Assembly: GCA_936450465.1 (NCBI GenBank)
Contig: OW388293.1
Span: 49,900,040 to 49,964,039, forward strand
DNA from: Gibbula magus
Lineage: Eukaryota; Mollusca; Gastropoda; Trochida; Trochidae
Reading direction: 5' to 3'
Length of the DNA stretch: 64,000 bases
Below, piece after piece: positions 37,301 through 46,087 of this stretch; position 1 is the stretch's first letter; each line of letters opens with the position of its first letter. A program made the translations under genes and the position numbers. The notes below the pieces were generated by a model. The model saw only the letters and a list, made by a program, of their open reading frames with translations, made no database searches and was not told where the DNA came from.

Positions 37301-38514
37301 ACATGCAATTAACAGTTACAACGATAATGATGGTAACAGAAACTCTTAATGCATTGATTCGAAACAGCTGTTCCGTTGTACTATCTTCTTAATCTTGACA
37401 ACGATATCAGAACATTTACACATTTCGTTATCCACCCTGTGACCTTGCAGCTTGTTAATGATATAATAATCATCATATATACAAGCTGATCACTCTTTGT
37501 ACTTTGGTAGATGGTTAAATAAATTTAAATTTCTGAAGTAGATGAACAAATGAATAAGATTTTAAATTGGATCCTAAAATGTCAAACATAACATAATTGA
37601 CAACAGAGCTCATTAAATTATAGATCAACATTATTGTGAACAAACAAACTGGCATTTGAATAAAACAATCACAAGTTGAATATTTCTAAGGCCATAATGT
37701 ATACCCTCGAGTCAATAATAAAAACAAGCTAAGCAAACATTCTATAGGGCTTACTTTCATGACTTGGGGCAATTATCTGTTCTATTTTACTTCCTTTTAG
37801 AGAGATTTTACAGATTTCAAACAAGTTTTTCTTTTATCATAATAAAATCTTAATTGTTTTTGCTTTGGATAATATAATCATTGAAAACCGTATGTTATTT
37901 GTAGAATTATTGAATTTAGTTTAAACAGTTAACAGTTGTAAATCAATGTAACAAATCTTTAAATAGAATAAATTGAACATGAAATTAAATAGATTGATTA
38001 AGCTTCACAACTGTCAATATTGTCTTGACAAAATCCCCAGAAATCCAATTTGATATAATTCTTGATAAAATGAGATATGGCTTATTTACAAAGTGATTGT
38101 AGAGATATCAGTGTCTAAATGCTGAAAATATTTATAGTTTATTTTGTTTTCCTAACATCATTCACAATTTACAAAAATGTAAAGCTACTTAAGGAGATGG
38201 TTTGTTAAAATATGCATCCACAGTGTGGAATTATCGAACTGATAACGATAAACATACTCCAGAATATTCTATAAATGATGAAACGGGAAAACCATGTGTG
38301 TTCAGACTTCAGTTTCATCAGGAGCAGATAGATAGCATATTTACTTATATATGTTGAAAACTATTAGAAATAAGAAATATGTGGCCATACCTTTCGATTT
38401 GCTACGTGGCCATAAATAATATGTCGCTGGGATTAGAACAAGTCCCCAGAAAGAGAGGAGAAAATAGTAAAATGTCCCCCCTTCTTCATCATACTCAAAC
38501 TGCATGCCCGCCAT
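25318..38514 (-). CDS. SEC63: translocation protein SEC63 homolog, 19 coding exons
   Basis: SEC63 is the ER-membrane J-protein that works with SEC61, SEC62 and BiP in protein translocation. Coding exons in transcript order: 38391-38514, 36823-36928, 36002-36116, 35310-35425, 34992-35053, 34776-34834, 34384-34434, 33329-33437, 32903-32997, 32432-32567, 31933-32028, 31300-31445, 28740-28887, 28159-28337, 27524-27670, 26613-26900, 26348-26446, 25824-25931, 25318-25458. They join in frame to 2325 nt (774 aa), against 760 aa in human. TM1 is about residues 14-36, TM2 about 78-95, and TM3 about 194-211. The lumenal J domain (about 102-165) has its HPD at 134-136 (LVYHPDK). The cytosolic Brl region follows with [15 protein letters not shown] and LLQLP motifs. 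Next come a Lys-rich stretch (515-563), an acidic stretch (564-640), [12 protein letters not shown] (about 661-672), and a very acidic tail ending EDDED. The acidic tail of this family is known to bind SEC62. A CxCxxC cluster in exon 2 is not in the vertebrate protein. Confidence 0.97.
25465..25735. repeat. tandem repeat of about 43 bp in SEC63 intron 18
   Basis: Six or more units of TATCAGTATGTTGTTACAAT followed by GTTTTAGTACTAATGCAGTG, or by a GTTGAAGTAATGCAACAATG variant. Confidence 0.85.
28505..28725 (-). mobile_element. diverged tRNA-SINE copy beside SEC63 exon 13
   Basis: On the minus strand it begins GGGATAGCACAGTGGTTAGCAT, which is box-A-like. It goes on to CTTGGGTTCAAATCATGC, which is box-B-like, then CGATACATTTAGGTTTCAAC. 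The same order of blocks is found in the SINE at 33974-34283. It lies only about 15 bp from the exon 13 donor. Confidence 0.6.
28907..30769. mobile_element. possible 1.9-kb TIR transposon in SEC63 intron 12
   Basis: TACCGTAATTCTTCCTTAAT plus TTCGCCCC (28907-28934) and its inverse at 30742-30769 agree at 26 of 28 positions. The interior has no recognisable transposase. If the ends belong together, this non-autonomous element fills most of intron 12. They could also be two separate solo ends. Confidence 0.45.
29461..29578. repeat. tandem duplication of about 60 bp
   Basis: Two copies contain GGATGTTT.CTGGGGAGAC and TTGAAACAGTCA. They lie inside SEC63 intron 12. Confidence 0.8.
31618..31678 (-). 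repeat. SINE 3'-end fragment, inverted
   Basis: The minus strand reads GTCGCCGTTAATGGCTGCAA, CTGCCGAAGCGGCGTTAAAC and AATAACTCAATCACTCAC. It is the same module as at 9289-9350, here in SEC63 intron 11. Confidence 0.6.
32125..32390. repeat. 19-bp tandem repeat in SEC63 intron 10
   Basis: About fourteen units of TTAGTGATGTTCTGAATGT alternate with TTAGTGATGTTCTGGATTC. The array ends 42 bp from the exon 10 donor. Confidence 0.93.
33974..34283 (-). mobile_element. full-length tRNA-derived SINE with 15-bp target duplication
   Basis: The element lies in SEC63 intron 7 and is flanked on both sides by CTATCTGATGTTGAG (33959-33973 and 34284-34298). On the minus strand it starts GGGCGGGATAGGGGAGTGGT, with box A (AGTGGTTAGCGCG) and box B (GGGTTTGAATCCC). 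It runs about 310 bp and ends GGCGTTAAACCACAACTCAC with CTCACCTCACCTCA. It shows what the short GGCGTTAAAC/ACTCACTC fragments elsewhere in the window are derived from. Confidence 0.88.
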
Positions 38515-38783
38515 CTTGTTCTGTTTACGTAGACCTTAGACTGGTTCGGCCCTTCCTCATTCATGCGTTATATAGACAGGTGCCCGGTCGACCTCAACTT
38601 CCGCCTTTGTAAATAATATAAAACGACAGTTATCTCCCTTCACCGACCACGATATAAGAACTTGTTTGACAGACTTATTCGGGTCTTTGTTTACAAGCTG
38701 AGATAGCTGAGCGGGCAGTTCAAGTGAGATCAGAAAAAAGGAAAGTCTATCTTCTGTAAAAAGAGATACGAGAAATAGGAAAG
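38391..38783. promoter_or_regulatory. divergent promoter region of SEC63 and the 263-aa gene
   Basis: The SEC63 start codon (38514, minus) and a likely non-coding first exon of the plus-strand gene (ending 38783) are less than 300 bp apart. An ETS-type core reads ACTTCCGC (38597-38604). A YY1-like CAAGATGGCGGG spans the SEC63 start codon on the minus strand. No strong TATA box suits either side. I infer a compact bidirectional housekeeping promoter. Confidence 0.5.
38690..38783 (+). other. possible non-coding first exon of the 263-aa gene
   Basis: The stretch ends GAAATAGGAAAG before a GTACAG donor at 38784. The next exon opens at the acceptor TTTATGCTTCAG, with the coding ATG one base later at 39610. 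The start of this exon is not defined by the sequence. Confidence 0.35.
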
Positions 38784-39609
38784 GTACAGTGGTATTGTAA
38801 TGTAGAAGTTGAATAGTATTTGCTATTTCGTACTCAGTAGTCTGAACTTAAGGATTGAATAAGGGCTTAATAAAGTATTGTCAGTTATGTAACTTTTACA
38901 AACTCTTTTTGTTTGTAACTATGCTTTTGTATCGTAATCATGCATGAAGTTTAATTTTTAAAATATCCTTTTCATTTAAGTATTTGATTATTGATACAAT
39001 TAATAACTTAAATAGACACTGACTATTTTTTTCTGTTTTAATACAATAATAATTGGTTAATTTATCATATCAATCAATAACACTGAACCCCTCTTATTCA
39101 ATGTCTAACAAGGATGAAATTAAGAGTTTATGAAGTGTAAAATGATGTATTTTTACAACTTTTAAAAAATAAACATATTTTTGTATATACCGGTATATTG
39201 ATAGAATATCTTATCAGCAATGCCATTTTACGCCTTAGCAAACTTTCCACACTCCTAGTGCTGATGAATGGCTTCATTTCTCATTGCTTTAATTTTAATG
39301 AATATGCACTATTCTTTGTGAACTTGTCAAATCTAAAGTCATAAAAATATTACCCTCATTGTCTTATAGTGATAATATATCAAAATTAGTTTCCACAAAA
39401 ATACCATGACATAATACTCCCTCTTTAAGACTAGTAGTTCTCAGACCGAAGTTTTAATTTTCGATCGTCTTAAAAGAGGTCAAAAGGGCCTCAAAATGGC
39501 AAGTTCCGAATTTAAAGCACTTAACCTTTTGTTGGTAATTAAGGCCCCATGGAGTCATGTCATATTATTATTTCAGCCTTGATATTTTAGTTTCTTTTTA
39601 TGCTTCAGG

Positions 39610-42600
39610 ATGTTGAAACGTAAGGTGGGAACCAAAGAAACAAATCCTGCAAAGAAACAGAAAACTTCCAATGCTAAGGGGAAACAGAAGACGAAGGCAA
39701 AGAAAGCAGCAAAGAGTCCAGAGGATAAACAAGCTCCCAAAGACAAATCTTACCCAAAACTTATTGATGAAAACACTAATTTTGAGGTGAATAATGACAC
39801 AGTTGTAACTTACACAAACTTCTTGTCGTAGACTTGATTCTGGGCCAAATCCATTTTTAGCTCAACAGGCCTTAGAGGCCAGATGGGCTTATGGCATTCG
39901 CTCGTTTTGTACAAAATCATTAACTCGTTAGATAAGAATGGTATTAAATAAAGGGTCATTTAGTATTCTCTATGTACTTCACATGTGCATCCCTTGTGAT
40001 GAGACCATGGCACAGGGAACATATTTCACAAAACTAAAACCTTATACATCTCGGGTATAAGACCATACTTTTCAGGGGTTGTACTGGTTGGGGTTATTCT
40101 CAGGTTATAGCCCACCCCCAACTTTGCCAGATGTTCCAGGGTCATACATTACATAAATCTATAATATGATTTCAAGTTAAGTGTCAAAAACCTAAAAAAA
40201 CAACTATTCTGAATGTCTGACACTCTCCATATGAATTTTCATCTGAGTTTGGGTCTCTCCTGTCTAAAAGCCTACCCCTATGTTTTCAAGATGCTTATTT
40301 GCCTGACCCTGGTCCTATACCCGAGAGACTACGGTAATAACATTTGACTGATCAGTGATAGTTATCTTGGATAATTGACCGGATCATTCACATCTGGTAG
40401 CAATGTCCCGCTGCAAGGTATAACTTGCACTAGTCTCCATCGATAACTAATTTAAGTCTTACTGCATTTCCCTAACTTTCCTATGCTAGAATAATGGTGC
40501 ACTGCACTTGAACATCATTGTGTGTTCTGCATACTAGCACAGAAATGTAAAGGAAATGTGGCAAGTTGTAAATTAGCCAGTGATGGAAACTTGCATGGGG
40601 AAATTGATGAGGTAGTATTTTACTTTGATATTTTAATCTAAACTATGGTTATATCAGGTAGCATCAGTGTTTATCAAACACATCTCATTGGTTTCTGTAA
40701 TCAGATACTTTAGTTGTTACAACTTCAATGCAAGAATAATTCTATTTATTAATTGTCATCTTTAAACAAAGTTGTTACACAATCAAATTTTGTATTTAAG
40801 TTTGCCATGATGCAAATCTGGTGCCTTTATCGTTTTTTTGTTTACATGACAACAGATCTACAGGGTATCAACCATTTTGGGTTTTTTCAAATGAAATGAG
40901 AAACCTTCATACATTTACAAAGTTGCAAATATAAAATGAACATATAATGTAAACTATTTTTCTTCAGAGTCCAGAGAAGATTGAGTACACTATGCCATTG
41001 CCAACCCGCAATGCTAAGGGCGAACTGGTGTTCAACAATCATCCTGAATTGAGACCCAATATGACCCCCAAAGAGGTTCTTAGGGCGGGAAGCTTTGGGG
41101 GGACATACTTTAGACCCATCAAGTCTGGGGCCACAAGTGAGTTGGTTAAAAAATATCATGAAAATCCAAAAAGATTTAAAAGAAGATATAATGAGATCTT
41201 AACATGCCAGTTATCATCAAGCACAAAACTTTGCCGCTAATGGCTTCAATACTGCCAAAGCGGCGTTAAACAATTACTCACTCAAGCACAAAACTCAAGT
41301 TACTTAGATCTCACTGATAAACATTTTAATTCTGTCATGAACAACAAAAATCTTTTGAAAGTTGTTTTGGATAATCAATAATCATTTACTATCTGTATTT
41401 CTTACTTGTAAATTATTGAAAAGACTTAAATATGTCTGATTCAGAACGACTTTTGAAGGAAATGTTGTTTTCAATAATATTTGTATTTCCCTATTTCAGA
41501 AAAGAATTATTCTGGAGTCTGGAAGGAACTTCCTAAGGATTGGCTTGAGGGTCTCAATATTGGGAAACAGGTCTGCATTCATTTGATTATAATCACGCAA
41601 TAACTCTGACACAGAAAATAAAACTCTGAGGTTGTTGAAGGAGAAACACGACACAGAAAAACATAAAGGGAGAGTTATTCTGACCTTGAGGTTTTTCTTA
41701 GAGCAGAAGAATGAGAAGTAGTGTTTTCTCCAATTTATAAACCGTTAAATGTCAAAATTTACATTTTATAATCATTTATTCCCAAATCCTGTGTATAAAG
41801 AGTATGTCTAGTGTTATATTAATGCAGAGAAGGCATGACTATAAATAGATTAATTCAAGCCTGCTCTTTCAGCTAATTCCTATGTAGTCTAGAGGTAGAG
41901 CATCTGGTTTAAAGACTGAAGTTCGAATCCTGCCATCTCCACTGAAAAATTAAGCTTTGTAAACTTTTCGATAATAATTGTTGTGAATCATGAGAAAAAT
42001 TGTTCTGACAAATCATTCGAAGGTCTTTCTTTCATAAGTATAACCTCGTACCATGTCATATATTGGGTTATTCCCTGAAGAAAAACCTCATACTCCAGCG
42101 CCTGCAGGTAGAGGGTTAAGGACCACAAACAAAACTTTCTTTAACTGTCCCCATGTTTATATGCCAGGTGTCCTCGTCTGTGTATGACGAGAAGGTGAAC
42201 ACCTACAAGGCCAAGTGTGGCGGGAGTCTGGACATGTGGGAGTCAAGTGGCTGGATTCACAAACAAGACCCGTATGGTTGGTTCCAGTGGTACTGTCGGT
42301 AAGTCAAATCTTTTCTCATTTTGTGTACCGGTATTGTAAATGAGGAATGAGGAATATGTCAGTGCGTTCAAGTTGTGGCCATTTTAGATGACCACTGACA
42401 GAGCCCATTGCACAGCAACATGGATGGACAGTAGTGTCAGCATAATGGAAAGTTGTTTTATTTGTGTGTCTGCATCAAGAATATTCTTGCATCTACCCGA
42501 CAGCGTTTATGGCATTTTAGTTTTGTGACCTTTTTCTAACACACAGAGATTCATGATAATCACTCATATATTTCATTTATGCAGCATATTTTCCTTAGTT

Positions 42601-43771
42601 CAAGTGTAGAAGTGAAAACTTTGGTAACCCTGCTTTCGTAGTCGGGGGTATATAGTGGTCAGCACGTCCGTGCATCCGTGCGTGCGTCCATCCGGTTTTT
42701 GTTCCGCTCATAATTCTGAAACCAGTTGCTAAAAATTTTACGAAACTTGGTATGTACAATCACCATGATGTGTACATCTGCCTTTTGTATGTTTCGTACC
42801 CTCATTTGCATAATTCATGCAAATTTTCTCCGTTTTTCGACTTTGCCATTCACAGTTTTTGTTCCACTCATAACTCAAGTACTAATTGTTCAAATGTCTT
42901 GTAACTTCATACATATAATCAAAACGATGTGTACATCTGCCTTTTGTATGTTTGTACTCTAATTTGCATAATTTATGCAAATATTCTCCGTTTTCGACTT
43001 AACCATTCACACTTTTTGTTCCACTCATAACTCTGAAAGCAGTTGTCCAAATGTTAAGAAACTTGATATGTACAATCTCCATGATGTGTACATCTGCCTT
43101 TTGTATGTTTCATACCCTTATTTGCATAATTTATGCAAATTTTCTCCGTTTTTCATCCTCTCCATTCACACTTTTTGTTCCACTCATAACTCAGACACTA
43201 ATTGTTCAAATGTTACAAAACCACTGATGTGTACATCTGTCATTTTTATATTTCATACCCTCACTTGCATATTTGTATGTTTCATACCCTCATTTGCATA
43301 TTTAATGACATTTTAATTTTTTTTCGACTTTTACTTCTAAAACATGCTTACAAGTGTAATACTTACTCTGCTTTAATAATACTTATATATAATGGTCTGT
43401 TCATACAAAAGTTTAAACATTGATGCCCTTTTGCTATTTTCAAACATTTCTTTTTTTACCAATGTTAAAAGTGGGGGTATCATGAGTGAGCTGTGCTCAC
43501 TAATTCTCTTGTTACTTCTGCCCTCAGTTTCTATCAAGGACGACGTAGCGCGGATGATGAGCGACAGATCGGGCGCTGGTTGAGATGTGCCGGTAAGACA
43601 GGAAGGTGGAAGAATAATCTCATATCGAAGTGTGTGAAGAGTAAATGTGCCTTTGACAACACGGCGATCTCACCGGTAGTCCGACAAACTCTCCAACACT
43701 GGGGATACAAACTGAACAAGGAGGATTTTGACGCATATGCAAAGAAGATGAAACAAAAAGGTCTTGCATGA
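39610..43771 (+). CDS. uncharacterised conserved protein with basic N-terminal tail, 5 exons
   Basis: Coding exons 39610-39786, 40968-41136, 41500-41570, 42168-42298 and 43528-43771 join in frame to 792 nt (263 aa). Residues 1-50 are very Lys-rich (KRK, KKQK, KKAAK), like a nuclear localisation signal. The rest is globular. It has PTRNAKGELVF, a GSFGGTYFRPI motif near 102-112, and ELPKDWLEGL. The strongest block is GWIHKQDPYGWFQWYCRFYQ followed by GRRSADDERQIGRWLRCAG. A C-terminal CVKSKC follows. From memory, proteins with a GGxYF motif followed by DPxGWFQWYCRxYxGRR occur in fungi, protists, algae and some bacteria as an uncharacterised family. I could not check this. No catalytic signature or membrane segment is visible, and I assign no function. 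The donor of exon 3 (GTCTGC) is weak. Three overlapping AATAAA hexamers at 44750-44770 probably end the 3' UTR. Confidence 0.85.
40049..40330. mobile_element. short TIR element in intron 1 of the 263-aa gene
   Basis: CATCTCGGGTATAAGACCAT (40049-40068) is matched in inverse near 40311-40328 (GTCCTATACCCGAGAG). No coding capacity. Confidence 0.45.
40413..40606. mobile_element. palindromic MITE (GCAAGGTATAAC family), copy 1
   Basis: Ends GCAAGGTATAACTTGC and an inverse AACTTGCATGGGG enclose about 190 bp in which the two halves are imperfectly complementary. It is related to the elements at 43823-43993 and 47729-48420. Confidence 0.55.
41232..41284 (+). repeat. SINE 3'-end fragment
   Basis: TGCCGCTAATGGCTTCAATA, GCCAAAGCGGCGTTAAAC and AATTACTCACTCA form the same module as at 9289-9350. 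It lies in intron 2 of the 263-aa gene, soon after exon 2. Confidence 0.6.
41880..41942 (+). other. tRNA-like fragment
   Basis: The stretch has a box A (TAGTCTAGAGGTAGAGC) and a box B (GTTCGAATCC) at tRNA spacing. The anticodon stem and acceptor stem do not pair well, so it is more likely a tRNA pseudogene or the head of a SINE than a working tRNA. Confidence 0.35.
42640..43480 (+). repeat. four-unit repeat array of about 155 bp in intron 4 of the 263-aa gene
   Basis: Each unit has TTTTTGTTCCACTCATAACT, GATGTGTACATCTGCC and TTTGTATGTTTCATACCCTC, then a palindrome ATTTGCATAATTTATGCAAAT-like block and TTCTCCGTTTTTCGACTT. The array is bounded by AGTCGGGGGTATATAG at the left and AAGTGGGGGTATCATG at the right. 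It resembles the array-within-element layout at 55759-56625. Frames inside it are spurious. Confidence 0.75.
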
Positions 43772-43822
43772 TCGGACTTTGATCTCATAACGTAATCAAC
43801 ATCGTAAGTAACTTTCCCTGCA

Positions 43823-43993
43823 GGGCATAACTCTTGCCAGACTTGATCACTGGATCATTTTTACTTTGCTACATGTTGTGCCATTTCCTGTGCCAGAGTT
43901 CTGATTGCATTACCAAGCACGCTGCTAGCTAGCACAGGAAATGTGATGAAATGCAGCAAATCGTAAATTAGGCCGTGATAAAGAAGTTATGCC
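43823..43993. mobile_element. palindromic MITE (GGCATAACTCTTGCCAG family), copy 2
   Basis: It begins GGGCATAACTCTTGCCAG and ends in the inverse GTTATGCC. Internal blocks also pair across the centre (CATTTCCTGTG with CACAGGAAATG). It is about 170 bp long, in the presumed 3' UTR of the 263-aa gene. Confidence 0.65.
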
Positions 43994-44257
43994 TTGTAAA
44001 GGAATCACATTGTAAATGTCTATACCCCTTTTCAGGGATCGCTAATGAAGAACAATGTAATATTGTTTTGTCATTGTTGGAGCACATGGATATCAGAGAA
44101 CATCTTTGCTATAATGTACAGTTTTCCTTCAATTTACATCTTGCTTTGTAGTGAAGGAACTCATGCCACATTGGTGTTCAGGTCTACGATTTACTGTTGA
44201 AAATTCAAAGGAAAAATGTCACGGGGCTTGCATTAGTTATGCTGCAAGTAAAATAGT

Positions 44258-44400
44258 GTTACATGGTTATATTTGGGATAACACTACCTTCAATAGTATA
44301 AATTCTTGTCTGATGTCGAATCCTGCATGGGACTCAACCCGAAAAAGTACAATAATTTGTACTATTGAAGGTAGTGTCATCTCAAATATAACCATGTTAC
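44258..44400. repeat. 47-bp inverted repeat in the presumed 3' UTR
   Basis: The arms 44258-44304 and 44354-44400 are inverse at 43 of 47 positions around a 49-nt loop. The shared core is ACACTACCTTCAATAGTA. In the transcript of the 263-aa gene it would fold into one long hairpin. Confidence 0.8.
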
Positions 44401-46087
44401 ATTTCTTCACTATCTAAATGGCAAGTATTTCTAAAAGTATGTTGTCGAGTTGTTCGCTGATGCTGTGAAATGAATATGTTCAATGCTACACTACTGCCAG
44501 GTTTTGAAAATGCTCAGGTTTGAAGACATTTTGCCTTACAGCACTTATGTTATTACTTTTGTACAATGAATATGTGTTCCTTATAATTTAGGTAATTATA
44601 CACAGCCAAATCATCTTTTACCTCATGAAACTTTTATGAAAGTGTTTTTTAAACACATTACACAGTTGTCGTTTATTTGTGTTTTGTAAATGCTCAGGTT
44701 AAGTAATTCTATCAAGTTTTATGAAGTGATGATATTATGTCCATTTATCAATAAATAAATATGCAATAAAATATTGAAAAACGAAACTGTTGTTATATTT
44801 CAAAATAAGGCCAGACAAAATGAATTACTTGATTCACAATTTTTTTGTTGCGACGCAAAAACCAAGGGGATTGTCCTTTTGTTGTACAAATATTCAACGT
44901 AAGGGTGATTTATGAAAGATCAGATCTTATCATCTGGGTCTGCATTCAACTTGAGATTGCCTTTGCTCAGCTTAAAAAATTATGACATCTGATGTCTGAA
45001 TGATTTAGTGACAATGAATAAACATGCCAAATATTGAAGACCCGTCACTGTCTAGATTCTCTGTCAAAACAAACAACACAAGACAAACATGTGATGATTC
45101 AGTATATATTTAAAATTAACTTTACATAGATATATACAAGTAAGGGACAATATTTGTACACTGAAGTTGCTTTAAGTGTGTTTCATTTCACATATCAAAA
45201 GCAGTCAATGCTAAATACACCTAAAAACATACAAAATGTTTAAAATCATGCATATGTGGACGTCACATCTTTGAAACACAAATAAAACATTTCTGTAGAG
45301 AAAACTAAAACAGTTGTTATAGGTTGTATTTTATGAACACAGAGATAGAAAAAACCCTAGCAACTTACTTTCCAACAAGAACTTATCTTTGGGGAAATGT
45401 GATTTAGAAATACTGAAAATACGCTATCAATATAAAAAAACCCAATCAAAATGCATCAACTTTGAAAACAATGACGACATTATACAAACAGGTCCGACAG
45501 TTGATGCACAATTATGAAATTCAAACAAGACAGACAACTGTTTGAATTATTCAAAACAAATCACCAACAGTTTGTACTAACAGCAGACACTTTGTAATGA
45601 TTCAAGAAATGTCTTTATTATTTGAATAGTTAAGATACATTTATCTACTGATAAAGTTTCAACTTGTAAACACAACCAGTGTGCATGTCAACAGACATAT
45701 ATAACATTCACAATTTACATTTGTTAAGTTGGGAAGGCTTTTGTTCCAAAAGATTTGATTCTGTTATATCAACTTGTACAAACCCTGTTATGCCAAACAT
45801 TAGACAGTAACCTATGTCATAACCAGGCCCTAGATGCGAAAAGCTCTTAGCACTAAGCCTGTATTCTGCTTATAACTTAGAAAACTTTGAAAATCTGGGG
45901 CCTACTGGTACATTCCACATTCTCAATAATTCATCTTAGTTCATGTTGAATATGATGGCCTTTCATCCATTACGGTAAACTGTCATGTTCTATGTGACAT
46001 TCATCGTTCACTGACTGTTATATCCTTTTCCCACAGGGCCACAGGGCCACAGTAAATCCTTCATCAAGATATAAATATTGAAATCAT

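Larger units (their letters stand above)
43772..46087. other. convergent 3' region between the 263-aa gene and CHMP2A
   Basis: The left part is the presumed 3' UTR of the plus-strand gene, to about 44790. It contains two palindromic elements. The right part is the CHMP2A 3' UTR on the minus strand, with a minus-strand AATAAA at 45619-45614, some 470 nt beyond the stop. I see no other gene. Confidence 0.55.

Noticed and set aside
41880..41942. Functional tRNA gene
   Set aside because: Box A and box B are present, but the anticodon and acceptor stems do not fold properly. It is kept only as a low-confidence tRNA-like fragment.
42726..43423. Cys/Phe/His-rich small proteins in four successive open frames
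   Set aside because: They are the same peptide repeated by the 155-bp tandem unit in an intron.
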